Source of the DNA: an uncultured Porphyromonas sp.
GTDB taxonomy: Bacteria; Bacteroidota; Bacteroidia; Bacteroidales; Porphyromonadaceae
Assembly: GCF_905372525.1 (NCBI RefSeq)
Contig: NZ_CAJPPN010000013.1
Coordinates: 1 to 52,725, forward strand
DNA length: 52,725 nt
Reading direction: 5' to 3'
Shown piece by piece: positions 42,132 to 50,819 of the stretch. Numbering within the stretch: position 1 is the first letter of the stretch; each line of letters begins with the position of its first letter. The notes beneath the pieces are model-generated. The model saw only the letters and a list, made by a program, of their open reading frames with translations, did not search any database and had not been told where the DNA came from. Made by a program: the position numbers and the translations under genes.

Positions 42132-43208
42132 CTTGGCTGCTTGGAGGATCATCTTACGAAAGTCTTCGGGCTTGAAGAGGATCTCCGTCTTGATGGGTAG
42201 GTAAAATATCCGCTTGGCTAGCTCTTCATCGAGCTTGGCTCCTAGGTCGATCAGGCGTACTGCATCCTTCTCTGTGCAGACGATGGATACGGGCTGAGCG
42301 ATACCAGCTATAGCCTGCTCTCGCTCCCAGATGGAGCGTATCTGCTGTAGGTCGCTGCTGCGGAAGTTGTGATGGTCGTGGAAGGAGATCGTCGCCATGA
42401 CCTTGTAGTATCGCTTCAGATCCTCAAAGAAGACTGTGGGGGAGGCGATCCCTGCCACAGCAACGATGGGAGCACCACAGGGGAGGATCTCGCTCCCCGG
42501 GCTCCTCAGAGCATGTAGCGGGCGAGCCTCCTGGTAGACAATCCTAGAGAAGAAGATCCGCTGATGTGTATATAGGGCGAGATTCCTACGCATGATACGT
42601 AGGTCTATCGGCTGTAGATCTATGGGGCACTTGGTGAGGATGATGCAGTCGGCACGGTAGCGAGCCGAGGCGGGCTCACGTAGCGAGCCCATCGGGAGCA
42701 GTGTATCTTCGTGTAGCTCCCTAGAGGCGTCCACTAGGAGGATGGAGAAGGAGGGCTGGACGTAGCGGTGCTGGAAGCCATCATCGAGGAGTACGACCTC
42801 GGGACGTTGCTCTGCAGGCTGGGCGAGGAGGAACTTCATCGCACGTCGCCTATTGCCATCGACGATGATCTGGACGTGAGGGTACTTCAGAGCCAACTGT
42901 CTGGGCTCGTCCCCCACCTGCTGCACTGTAGAGGTGGGCGAGGCTATCTGCAGCCCATGACTCTGTCGCTTATAGCCACGGGAGATGACCGCCACACGCA
43001 GGGTAGGGGACAGCAGACTCAGTAGTAGCTCTATATGTGGGGTCTTGCCTGTCCCCCCGACGGTGATGTTACCGACACAGATTAGGGGGATGGGGTACTT
43101 CTTTTGCCTCAGTATGCCTTGGTCAAAGAGAGTATTGCGTAGATCGACTCCCAGGCCATATAGCCAAGAGAGGAGGTGAAGCAGGGGATTGGAGGTTCGC
43201 TTCGTCAT
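42099..43208 (-). CDS. lpxK: Tetraacyldisaccharide 4'-kinase
   Basis: 369 aa from the ATG at 43208 (MTKRTSNPLLHLLSWLYG). A GTG at 43244 overlapping the sppA stop would add 12 residues; the ATG gives the more family-like N-terminus. Walker A GNITVGGTGKT is at 46-56. VLLDDGFQHRYV and FSILLVDASRELHEDTLLPMG are LpxK signatures, as is VCTEKDAVRL near the end. It phosphorylates the 4'-position of the lipid A disaccharide at the inner membrane, so the cell makes LPS or LOS. Likely cotranscribed with sppA. Confidence 0.94.
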   Translation of the reverse strand: MTKRTSNPLLHLLSWLYGLGVDLRNTLFDQGILRQKKYPIPLICVGNITVGGTGKTPHIELLLSLLSPTLRVAVISRGYKRQSHGLQIASPTSTVQQVGDEPRQLALKYPHVQIIVDGNRRRAMKFLLAQPAEQRPEVVLLDDGFQHRYVQPSFSILLVDASRELHEDTLLPMGSLREPASARYRADCIILTKCPIDLQPIDLRIMRRNLALYTHQRIFFSRIVYQEARPLHALRSPGSEILPCGAPIVAVAGIASPTVFFEDLKRYYKVMATISFHDHHNFRSSDLQQIRSIWEREQAIAGIAQPVSIVCTEKDAVRLIDLGAKLDEELAKRIFYLPIKTEILFKPEDFRKMILQAAKTLPSSLQHRS

Positions 43209-43243
43209 AGCTCGATACTTGGGTTGCCAGAGTGTACCAGCCA

Positions 43244-45073
43244 CTAGAGGGCTGGTAGACCATAGGGGAGGCGTGCCTGTATCCCCGTATAGGTGAAGCT
43301 CTGACGGAGGAACTGCTGTAGGCGGCGCTCTTGCTCGGTCATGAGCCGATCCCTCAGTCGGGCGACAAAGCCCTCGGTGGTCGGGCTCCCGAAGAGCTGA
43401 TCCCAGAAGCTATGGCTCGTAGTGCCATAGTGTACATAGTAGTCCCCAGAGATGTTCGCTAGCTTCGCGGCGAGCTTGATAGCGGTCTGTAGTCCACCCA
43501 GCTCGTCCACTAGCCCGAGAGCCTTAGCCTGCTCCCCGAGCCAAACACGTCCCTGACCGACATGGTCTGCTGAGTCTATACTGATCGATCGCCCCTCGGC
43601 GACACGGGAGAGGAAGGTACGGTAGCCCCGCTCGACGATCCCCTGGATGACGGCCTTCTGCTCGGGGGAGAGTCCATTGATCCCTAGACCGAAGATCCCC
43701 CCGATCTCTAGGTCTGCGTAGGGCGAGGTCTTCACGACATCCATACTCAGACCCAGTCGCTTGGCTAGGGTGGAGGCCTCGGGGACGATCCCAAAGATCC
43801 CGATAGAGCCAGTCACCGTCATCGGACTCGCCACGATAGCATCAGCGGCAGAGGCGATGTAGTAGCCCCCCGAGGCAGCGACGTCACCCATCGATACGAC
43901 GACGGGGAACTTCCGCTTGAGCTCACGTAGCTGGTGCCAGATCTGCTCCGAGAGGAAGGCACTACCCCCCGGGGAGTTGATACGTAGGACAAGGGCTTTG
44001 GTGCTCGTCCCGTCCTCGCCGAGTCGCTTGAGCTGCTCGGCGAGTGCACTCTGTATGCCCTCTTGGCTATAGGGGCTATCCATGATCTCGCCCTCGGCAT
44101 AGAGGACGGTGACCTCATTGTCGCCCATGGGCTCATCGGGAGCATCGGGGAGGGAGATGAGGTCGTTTAGGGTGACCTGATGGATCTTGCTGGGGGAGGA
44201 GACTCCGAGCTCACGTGCGACCACCTCCTCCATATCTAGTCGATAGGCAAGGGTGTCTACGAGCCCGCTCCGTAGATAAGTCTGTGCGGCATCGAAGGCA
44301 TGCCCCCCTTCGGCGAAGGTACGGATACTATCTACGGATAGGTTACGTGCGGTAGCTATCCCTGAGAGGATGTGCTCCCAGGCACCACTGATATAGGCTC
44401 GTATCTGCTCGCGGTTAGGTTCGCTTAGCCGATCGAGGATGTAGGGCTCTACGGCACCCTTGTAGGTGCCGACCTTGAAGACCTCGGCCTTGATACCGAG
44501 CTTCTCCAGAGCCTCGTGCATCATCAGCGTACCACTAGCTATCCCGACGAGGGGGATCATCCCCTCGGGGTTGAGTACGACACGGTCAGCGACGGAGGCT
44601 AGGTAGTAGGCCTTCTGCGAATAGTTGTCTGCGTAGGCGATGACGAACTTACCACTCTTCTTGAAGTCCAATAGGGCCTCTCGGAGCTCATCTGTAGAGG
44701 CGAGGCCTGCGGAGAGGTTCTCGACGTTGAGGTAGATCCCCTTGATGTTGGGGTTTGCCTTGGCCTTGCGTATCCCTTGTAGTGCCTGAGTGAGGGACAC
44801 AGGGGGATTCGCCGAGCCTCCGAAGGGGAGTATGCTGCCGAAGTCGTCCGTCACTACGATCTCCTGGAGTGAAGCGACGTCGATGCGTAGGACGGTATTA
44901 TCCTTGAGAGTGACAGTACGATCCTTAGTGAGGACAGCTCCTAATATAAGGCTGATGGAGACGAAAAGGAAGAAGAGGCAGAAGAGGATGTGTGCGCCCA
45001 GAAACCCTAGGAAGGAGGCTAGGACGGTCTTCCAGAAGCCTAGTGGTTGCTTGGGTGGTAGATTTGTATCCAT
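43244..45073 (-). CDS. sppA: Signal peptide peptidase SppA, long form
   Basis: 609 aa from the ATG at 45073 (MDTNLPPKQPLGFWK). A frame from 45160 adds 29 residues but begins inside a -7 box, so it is rejected. One N-terminal helix lies at about 15-48. Two S49 domains follow: the first has the candidate catalytic Lys K154 in DNYSQKAYYLAS, and the second the nucleophile S401 in GDVAASGGYYIASAADAIVA, matching the K209/S409 arrangement of E. coli SppA. It degrades remnant signal peptides in the inner membrane. Its stop codon is only 35 bp before the lpxK ATG. Confidence 0.94.
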   Translation of the reverse strand: MDTNLPPKQPLGFWKTVLASFLGFLGAHILFCLFFLFVSISLILGAVLTKDRTVTLKDNTVLRIDVASLQEIVVTDDFGSILPFGGSANPPVSLTQALQGIRKAKANPNIKGIYLNVENLSAGLASTDELREALLDFKKSGKFVIAYADNYSQKAYYLASVADRVVLNPEGMIPLVGIASGTLMMHEALEKLGIKAEVFKVGTYKGAVEPYILDRLSEPNREQIRAYISGAWEHILSGIATARNLSVDSIRTFAEGGHAFDAAQTYLRSGLVDTLAYRLDMEEVVARELGVSSPSKIHQVTLNDLISLPDAPDEPMGDNEVTVLYAEGEIMDSPYSQEGIQSALAEQLKRLGEDGTSTKALVLRINSPGGSAFLSEQIWHQLRELKRKFPVVVSMGDVAASGGYYIASAADAIVASPMTVTGSIGIFGIVPEASTLAKRLGLSMDVVKTSPYADLEIGGIFGLGINGLSPEQKAVIQGIVERGYRTFLSRVAEGRSISIDSADHVGQGRVWLGEQAKALGLVDELGGLQTAIKLAAKLANISGDYYVHYGTTSHSFWDQLFGSPTTEGFVARLRDRLMTEQERRLQQFLRQSFTYTGIQARLPYGLPAL

Positions 45074-45157
45074 GTGGTGAGGGTCGGGTATAGTGTTGAT
45101 GTCTATGCTATAATATCTAGTGGTGTGCCCCAGGATGATTGGCTCTGAGGCTAAGTG

Positions 45158-45165
45158 CAAATATA
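45158..45165 (-). promoter_or_regulatory. -7 box for sppA-lpxK (TATATTTG on minus strand)
   Basis: Minus-strand TATATTTG fits TAnnTTTG, 84 bp before the chosen sppA ATG, in an AT-rich patch. No TTG at -33. Confidence 0.5.
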
Positions 45166-45230
45166 CTAAATACTTTACATTGACCCTCCCCTTACACTTG
45201 AGGAAATCCCCCTACCACTTTATACAGAGA

Positions 45231-45298
45231 GCCACAGGGGGACACCTCCCCTTCACCCCAGGATGAACCTAGGGGAGGGGGTGGTGTCCCCTTGTGGC
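45231..45298 (-). terminator. Long imperfect hairpin terminator after murF
   Basis: GCCACAGGGGGACACC (45231-45246) pairs with GGTGTCCCCTTGTGGC (45283-45298) with one mismatch, and an inner CCCC-rich arm continues to a short ATGAA-type loop. It lies 7 bp past the murF stop and ends the long minus-strand run from 52374. Confidence 0.7.
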
Positions 45299-45304
45299 GT
45301 GCTG

Positions 45305-46633
45305 CTAGAGCAGGGGAAGGAGCTCTGAGAGGTGAATACTATTAGAGCCCTTGACGAGGATGAGGCTCTCACTGAGGGGATGAGCCTCTAGGTGTGCCTT
45401 GAGCTCCTGGACGGAGGCGAAGGTCTCGCCCTCGCCTCGGCGTAGGGCGACCCATCGGGGGCCACAGAGCAGGACTCTCAGGGGCTGATGTGTGCCGTAC
45501 TGCTGGAGCTCTGTCCAGAGCCTCTGGTGTGCTTGGTCGCTCTCCTGGCCGAGCTCATTCATGTCCCCGAGGATGAGGATGCGGGGGGCATCAGTAGGGG
45601 GGATATGTAGGAAGTTGTGAATAGCCGTCCGCATGCTCGAGGGATTGGCATTGTAGGCATCGGCGATGATCCGGTTGCCCCGAGGGGAGAGGATGAGCTG
45701 TGAGCGACTATTACTCGGGACGTAGGAGCTGAGAGCTTCATTGATCAGCACTACGGGGAGATCGAAGAAGAGCCCTATGGCGATAGCGGCCAATGCATTG
45801 GGTAGATTATAGTCTCCGACGAGGTGTGTCCGTATCTCCTGCAGTGGGAATGGGAGAGCGGGGGCTATCCAGCGGAAGTGTAGGAAGAGCTCCCCATCAT
45901 GTGGCGCGACCTCCCCCTCTACTAGAGCAGGGACATGCTCGGCATAGGTGATAATCCGCTCTGCCCCCTGACTCATCTCTAAGAGGGTCGGGTCGTCTGC
46001 GTGCACGAAGAGTACCCCCCCTCGGCTACGTACACTCTCATAGAGCTCTCCCTTGGTCTTGCGCACCCCCTCGAGCGAGCCGAAGCCCTCTAGGTGTGCC
46101 TCACCGATGTTGGTGATGAGTCCGTAGTTGGGCTCGGCGATGGCGCAGAGCTCGGCGATGTCCCCTGGCTTGCTCGCTCCCATCTCGATGAGGGCGAGCT
46201 GGTGTTCTGCCCTGAGGCGAAGGAGCGTCAGGGGGACGCCGATATGATTGTTGAGGTTGCCCTCAGTGTAGAGGAGGCGGTAGCCTCGAGAGAGGACTGC
46301 AGCTGTGAGCTCCTTGGTGGTCGTCTTGCCGTTGGTACCGGTGATCGCGATCACGGGCAGGCCGAGCGCCTTGCGGTGGTGGTGGGCGAGCTGCTGTAGG
46401 GTCTGTAGGACATCTGCTACGAGGAGTAGGCGGTCGTCCTGCACAGCGACCTCAGAGTCATCGACTACAGCATATGCAGCCCCAGACTCTAGTGCCTGTA
46501 GGGCAAACTTATTCCCATCAAAGGTCGTCCCTCTGAGAGCGAAGAACAGACAGCCCTCAGAGAGCTGTCGGGTATCGGTACAGACGACCGGATGCTGGAG
46601 GTATAGGGTGTAGAGCTCCTCTAGGGGTATCAT
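45305..46633 (-). CDS. murF: UDP-N-acetylmuramoyl-tripeptide--D-alanyl-D-alanine ligase
   Basis: 442 aa. The Mur ligase N-terminal domain (residues 1-90, DTRQLSEGCLFFALRG) is followed by ATP-binding GTNGKTTTKE at 99-108, GNLNNHIGVPLTLLRL, ALIEMGASKPGDIAELC and the C-terminal ADAYNANPSSMRTAI. It joins D-Ala-D-Ala (from Ddl) to the UDP-MurNAc-tripeptide, the last cytoplasmic step of peptidoglycan precursor assembly. Its start overlaps the folK stop by 4 bp (ATGA), so the two are translationally coupled. Confidence 0.96.
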   Translation of the reverse strand: MIPLEELYTLYLQHPVVCTDTRQLSEGCLFFALRGTTFDGNKFALQALESGAAYAVVDDSEVAVQDDRLLLVADVLQTLQQLAHHHRKALGLPVIAITGTNGKTTTKELTAAVLSRGYRLLYTEGNLNNHIGVPLTLLRLRAEHQLALIEMGASKPGDIAELCAIAEPNYGLITNIGEAHLEGFGSLEGVRKTKGELYESVRSRGGVLFVHADDPTLLEMSQGAERIITYAEHVPALVEGEVAPHDGELFLHFRWIAPALPFPLQEIRTHLVGDYNLPNALAAIAIGLFFDLPVVLINEALSSYVPSNSRSQLILSPRGNRIIADAYNANPSSMRTAIHNFLHIPPTDAPRILILGDMNELGQESDQAHQRLWTELQQYGTHQPLRVLLCGPRWVALRRGEGETFASVQELKAHLEAHPLSESLILVKGSNSIHLSELLPLL

Positions 46634-47085
46634 TTCTCTTTATGTTGTTTGGGGGTGGATGGAGTCGGGCATGAGGCGAGTCGGCTGGGGAGCTGCTCGC
46701 CCAGCTCCCCGAGGCCGAGATGGAGGTAGGGACGGGTGAGGTCTCGGGGCTTGAGGACTAAGTCGTCCCAGCAGATGAGGTCTATATCTATAGGTATCTG
46801 CTCAGGGCTGGTCGCCCGCTGCTCGGGGGTACGCCCAGCGCTGTGCTCTAGGGCCTTGAGCTGAGCGGCGAAGACGGTGAGCTCCTCATGGGTCTCCCCC
46901 ACGACGACGACATCAGTGAAGGGTGCTGAGGAGAGGGGAAACTCCACCGGCGCCGAGAGGCGCGGGGTGGAGAAGCGTAGGGAGCAGTGGGGTAGGGCAC
47001 ATAGTCGCTCCCGTACGAAGGCGATGTGTGCCTCGGCCTCGGTATTGCTCCCTAGGGTGAGGATGAAGTGGTGTGGGCTAGTCAT
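46630..47085 (-). CDS. folK: 2-amino-4-hydroxy-6-hydroxymethyldihydropteridine pyrophosphokinase
   Basis: 151 aa, single HPPK domain. LTLGSNTEAEAHIAFVRERL at the N-terminus and EQIPIDIDLICWDDLVL (the PxDxDL metal motif) are diagnostic; RPYLHLGLGELG follows in place of the usual H-x-R-xFV-xPL. It pyrophosphorylates the pterin in folate synthesis. ATGA overlaps with both neighbours (start with aroA-pheB at 47082-47085, stop with murF) make a tightly coupled three-gene unit. Confidence 0.92.
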   Translation of the reverse strand: MTSPHHFILTLGSNTEAEAHIAFVRERLCALPHCSLRFSTPRLSAPVEFPLSSAPFTDVVVVGETHEELTVFAAQLKALEHSAGRTPEQRATSPEQIPIDIDLICWDDLVLKPRDLTRPYLHLGLGELGEQLPSRLASCPTPSTPKQHKEK

Positions 47086-48164
47086 TGGTCCGTGGAGAGG
47101 GGGATATGTTGGACGTGTACGGAGGCCTCATGGATGCAGCTGAAGAGCTCATGCAGGAAGCCCTCCTCCAGTGCGAGCTCACTCCCTAGGCGGAGTCGCT
47201 CCTCGAGTAGGGTACGGTATCGCTCGGGCTGTACGATCGGTAGGTGATCCTTCGCCTTAATCTCTCCGATGGAGCGGGCGAGCTTCATCCGCTCTGAGAG
47301 GAGGAGTAGGAGCTGTCGGTCTATATGGTCTATCCCCTGACGTAGCTGGCTAAGTTCTGTAGAGTCAGCAGTACTGCGTGTAGGGTGGATGAGCAGGGAG
47401 TCTAGCAGGGTGATGAGTGCCTCGGGAGTAAGCTGCTGGGCAGCGTCACTCCAGGCAACCTCGGGGGTAGGGTGGGTCTCTATCATGAGCCCCGAGAGGT
47501 TCATCTCCAGAGCAGCCTGACAGACGAGGGGGACGAGCTCCCGACGCCCTGCTATATGGCTAGGATCCCCGAGGATCGTGAGCTCGGGGTGGCGCCGACG
47601 TAGCTCGATGGGGATCTGCCAGAGAGGGGCATTGCGGTACGGCCCCTTGCCGTAGGTGCTGAAGCCCCGGTGTACAGCTCCGATACGCTCGATACCCGCA
47701 GCGTGGAAGCGTAGGAGGGCTCCCTCCCAGAGCTCAAGGTCGGGGTTGAGGGGGTTCTTTACCAGTAGGGTGACCTCCTCGCCTCTCAGTGCCTCGGCGA
47801 GCTCCGATACGGCGAAGGGACTCGCTGTCGTCCGAGCCCCGACCCACAGGGTACGTATCCCCGCTCTCAGACAAGCCTCTACATGAGCTGCCGAGGCTAC
47901 CTCAGTCATCGCCTGCATCCCCAGCTCCTGCTCGATACGTCGTAGCCAGGAGAGTCCCTCAGCCCCGACACCCTCGAAGGAGCCTGGGCGTGTACGAGGC
48001 TTCCACAGGCTCGCACGGAAGAGGCGTATCCCACGAGCCCTCAGCTGGCGGGCCGTCTCGTAGGTCTGCTCCTCGGTCTCGGCACTGCATGGACCAGCAC
48101 AGATGAGGAAGGGGTAAGGAGAGGGATGCTCAAAGGTGAGCGTATGGAAGAGATCTGTGGACAT
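47082..48164 (-). CDS. Fused DAHP synthase / chorismate mutase
   Basis: 360 aa. Residues about 1-255 are a KDSA-like type I-beta DAHP synthase (LICAGPCSAETEEQTYETARQLRARGIRLFRASLWKPRTRPGSFEGVG; VHRGFSTYGKGPYRNAPLW; GDPSHIAGRRELV). Residues about 265-345 are an AroQ chorismate mutase (LSQLRQGIDHIDRQLLLLLSERMKLARSIGEIKA). The synthase commits carbon to the shikimate pathway and the mutase makes prephenate for Phe/Tyr; the mutase is known to mediate feedback control in such fusions. This order (synthase first) is usual in Bacteroidota. It overlaps folK by 4 bp; 75 bp separate it from the next gene upstream. Confidence 0.94.
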   Translation of the reverse strand: MSTDLFHTLTFEHPSPYPFLICAGPCSAETEEQTYETARQLRARGIRLFRASLWKPRTRPGSFEGVGAEGLSWLRRIEQELGMQAMTEVASAAHVEACLRAGIRTLWVGARTTASPFAVSELAEALRGEEVTLLVKNPLNPDLELWEGALLRFHAAGIERIGAVHRGFSTYGKGPYRNAPLWQIPIELRRRHPELTILGDPSHIAGRRELVPLVCQAALEMNLSGLMIETHPTPEVAWSDAAQQLTPEALITLLDSLLIHPTRSTADSTELSQLRQGIDHIDRQLLLLLSERMKLARSIGEIKAKDHLPIVQPERYRTLLEERLRLGSELALEEGFLHELFSCIHEASVHVQHIPLSTDQ

Positions 48165-48239
48165 AGCTGTCTGTCGGCGTATGGAGTCTGGGGCTGAGAT
48201 ATACTTGCTCTACGTGGGCTAGTGAGGGGCTGAGGGACG

Positions 48240-49646
48240 TTAGTAGGAGCTGATGACCGAGTCTTGCTCGGCTGCCTCTATGGCCTCCCGGTCGATCTCC
48301 TCGATCTGTCGGAGGAGGGAGCGATAGAGGACAGAGTGCCACGGGTGGGTCTTCTGCGAGAGGAGGTGATTGTGCCAGAGCAGGGTGAGCTCACCGTTGT
48401 AGCGAGCTACCGTGTGTACGAGCTCACTCGCTATCTGCTCCGCCTGCTCGTGGTCTAGTCCCATAGCCTCCCCACTGCTCAGGGTGAGGTCTCGCAGGAT
48501 GAGAGGATGGAGGGTCAGCTCAGTGAGCTGGCGGGTATTGGGGTTGATGAAGCGTACGGGATGACAGGTACCTAGGCGGAAGCCTACGACATCGGCATAG
48601 CCCATCGTGTAGTCGTGTCTGAAGCCCGAGTAGAGAGCCTGTAGGTAGTCCTCGGGTTCGCAGGCCGCTAGAGAGCTGTAGCGCAGGCTGTGAGGGGGCT
48701 TGGCATAGGCTTGCTCGAAGGCCTTGCGCTCCCCCCCGATCATCTCGGCATAGAGGCAGGCCTGGTGACTGCCTAGTAGTCCGAGGTGTGCCTTCGCACG
48801 GCCAGCCTCCAGCAGTACCCGTCGCATGTAGGAGGAGCGAGGACGATACCGTGGGCGGTCCAGTGCTGAGTGCGAGGGCATCCTGATGAAGAAGTGGATG
48901 TGAGTCACTCCCTTGGGTAGGTGCTCCTTGAGCTCCTGATCCCACTTGAGGAACCTAGGGTAGGTATAGAAGTCATCCTCCTTGTCTAGCCCGAAGGCGA
49001 GCTTGAGTGACCGAAGGGGGCTCTTCCTCTCCCTCAGCCATGCCCTCAGGAAGCTCCTCCAGCCCCTATAGTTGTAGGGGTAGGCGAGGTCGTGAGTGAG
49101 GTGTACGGCGCTGAAGGTCTTCGCCCGCTCGGGGATACGAAGGTTGTACCGCTCGGCGATACCACTACTGAGGAGGATCTCTCGTAGGGCATCGCCATAC
49201 TCGTCCACGATGGGACGATGGAGGAAGCCAGCACGATAGGCTAGAGAGCTCTTGCCGGGGAAGCGACCCAGCTGATCCCGCTCATGCCTCAGGTACATCT
49301 CCTCGTAACGAGAGAGGAGGAAGTAGCTGGAGGCGATGAGGTCTGCGTGGATGATGACCTGATGCCCCTCTCGGCTCCATTCCTCCCGGGGCTCCCCGAA
49401 GAGGATCGGGATCCCCCGCCACTCCCTCAGTGGTAGGCTCGGGCAGCTCCTCGGGGTGCCATAGTGGCTACTGTCGAAGAAGCCAGAGGGGAGGATCACC
49501 ACAGGGTACTGCTTCATCTCCTCTGGGTCATCTGTGTAGCCGACAGCCTCGAAGCGCCGCTGGTAGCGGTCTTCGCCTTGGCTCTGGATGAAGAGTGGCC
49601 CGACGAGGAAGTCTATGAGGTACTGGCGGATCTTATTGTGAAGCAT
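48240..49646 (-). CDS. Polysaccharide deacetylase-like protein, probably inactive
   Basis: 468 aa, no signal peptide. The N-terminal half (about 1-175, ILPSGFFDSSHYGTP, IPILFGEPREEW, IASSYFLLSRYEEM, FLHRPIVDEYGDALREIL) matches the DUF7033-type module that precedes NodB-like deacetylase domains in Bacteroidota. The second half begins LTHDLAYPYNYRG at 183-195, where the usual THDVD would end in Asp; here residue 188 is Ala. Further on, LGLLGSHQA replaces the metal-binding GLHxS. Two missing ligands suggest it no longer deacetylates, or has another role. It follows the EEP gene by 27 bp. Function is unknown. Confidence 0.7.
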   Translation of the reverse strand: MLHNKIRQYLIDFLVGPLFIQSQGEDRYQRRFEAVGYTDDPEEMKQYPVVILPSGFFDSSHYGTPRSCPSLPLREWRGIPILFGEPREEWSREGHQVIIHADLIASSYFLLSRYEEMYLRHERDQLGRFPGKSSLAYRAGFLHRPIVDEYGDALREILLSSGIAERYNLRIPERAKTFSAVHLTHDLAYPYNYRGWRSFLRAWLRERKSPLRSLKLAFGLDKEDDFYTYPRFLKWDQELKEHLPKGVTHIHFFIRMPSHSALDRPRYRPRSSYMRRVLLEAGRAKAHLGLLGSHQACLYAEMIGGERKAFEQAYAKPPHSLRYSSLAACEPEDYLQALYSGFRHDYTMGYADVVGFRLGTCHPVRFINPNTRQLTELTLHPLILRDLTLSSGEAMGLDHEQAEQIASELVHTVARYNGELTLLWHNHLLSQKTHPWHSVLYRSLLRQIEEIDREAIEAAEQDSVISSY

Positions 49647-49673
49647 ACGTCTCAGTAGGGCTAGATGGGGTGA

Positions 49674-50819
49674 CTACTTGTCCGAAGTAGGGGATAGGGA
49701 GAGCACGGCCTGGATCGGGTAGTGATCGGACTCTGCTGCCGAACGATCGACCTGACAGCTCTGTGCCTGGAAGGCCTTGCCGTAGATGATATGGTCAATG
49801 CGCACGTAGAAGGGTCGTGTGTGGAAGGTAAAGCCTAGGCCATTGCCCCGCTCTACGAAGGCATCCTCCATCCCCTCCGATACCCGACGGTGGACGTAGG
49901 AGAGAGGCGTGTCGTTGAAGTCTCCACAGACGATCACACGTCCCTCCCGGCCATGCTCCTGGATGAACTGCCTTAGGATCTCGGCCTGCTCCTCATGAGC
50001 CTTGAGGGTCGGAGCGAGCTTGGCTCGTAGTGCATCCTGTAGGCGGATAGCATTACCCTGCTTGACGAGGTTGAGGTACTCCTCGCCATCCACACGCCCT
50101 AGGTGGAAGGACTCTAGGTGTGCATTGATGACGAGTACCTCACGGCCATAGAGGAGGATCTTGGCTGCTATCGCCCCATTGACCCATGAGGGGATAGGGA
50201 TCTCTTGGAGGCTGGTGATAGGGTGCTTGGAGAGGATCGCTAGCGTGCTCCCCCCTCGATTGACCCGTATGACTCGTATGTAGGGGTAATCTTGGCTGAG
50301 GTAGCCCCTGAGGGTCTTGGAGACGACCCCTGCGAAGGGGTTCTGGTTCAGCATAGCCTCCTGGATACAGACGATGTCCGCTCCACTGCTCTTGATGTAC
50401 TGCAGGGTCGCATTGGGAGCCACGGCGGAGTGGGGCTTGAAGCCAAAGGCACAGACATTATATGAGAGCACACGTATCGTGGGCTCACCTCCCTCATCTG
50501 AGAGCTGTACAGAGCGGTTGATAGGGAAGTAGATGAGTAGCTGGGGGAGGGAGAGGAGCCAGACGATGCAGAGCAGGAGCAGGCGCCTACGATCAAAGGC
50601 TAGTAGCCATAGTATCGTTACCCCGAGCTGTAGAGCGAGCAGGACGGGGAAGAAGAGCCCCAGCAGGGCTGGGATGATCCACTTCGTCGGTGGGATGTAG
50701 CTCGAGTAGGCCCCGAGGAGGAAGGTGAGGCTCACTGCAGCAGTCAGGACGCTGAGGGTAACCTTGATGATATGTGAGCTGATCCGTAGGAGCGGACCAG
50801 AGGAGAGTCTATTCGTCAT
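49674..50819 (-). CDS. Membrane-anchored endonuclease/exonuclease/phosphatase-family protein
   Basis: 381 aa. Three hydrophobic segments (about 17-40, 46-70 and 78-98) anchor the N-terminus. The EEP (Mg-dependent phosphohydrolase) domain runs from about 108: IRVLSYNVCAFGF, DIVCIQEAMLNQ, VLVINAHLESF, VIVCGDFNDTPLS, RIDHIIYG and SDHYPIQAVLSL supply the expected Asn, Glu, His, Asp-Asn and Asp-His catalytic residues. Substrates in the family range from DNA to phospholipids and sugar phosphates; a periplasmic location is likely from the N-terminal helices. The start follows the pseudo-rhomboid stop directly (TAG then ATG), so the two are coupled. Confidence 0.88.
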   Translation of the reverse strand: MTNRLSSGPLLRISSHIIKVTLSVLTAAVSLTFLLGAYSSYIPPTKWIIPALLGLFFPVLLALQLGVTILWLLAFDRRRLLLLCIVWLLSLPQLLIYFPINRSVQLSDEGGEPTIRVLSYNVCAFGFKPHSAVAPNATLQYIKSSGADIVCIQEAMLNQNPFAGVVSKTLRGYLSQDYPYIRVIRVNRGGSTLAILSKHPITSLQEIPIPSWVNGAIAAKILLYGREVLVINAHLESFHLGRVDGEEYLNLVKQGNAIRLQDALRAKLAPTLKAHEEQAEILRQFIQEHGREGRVIVCGDFNDTPLSYVHRRVSEGMEDAFVERGNGLGFTFHTRPFYVRIDHIIYGKAFQAQSCQVDRSAAESDHYPIQAVLSLSPTSDK

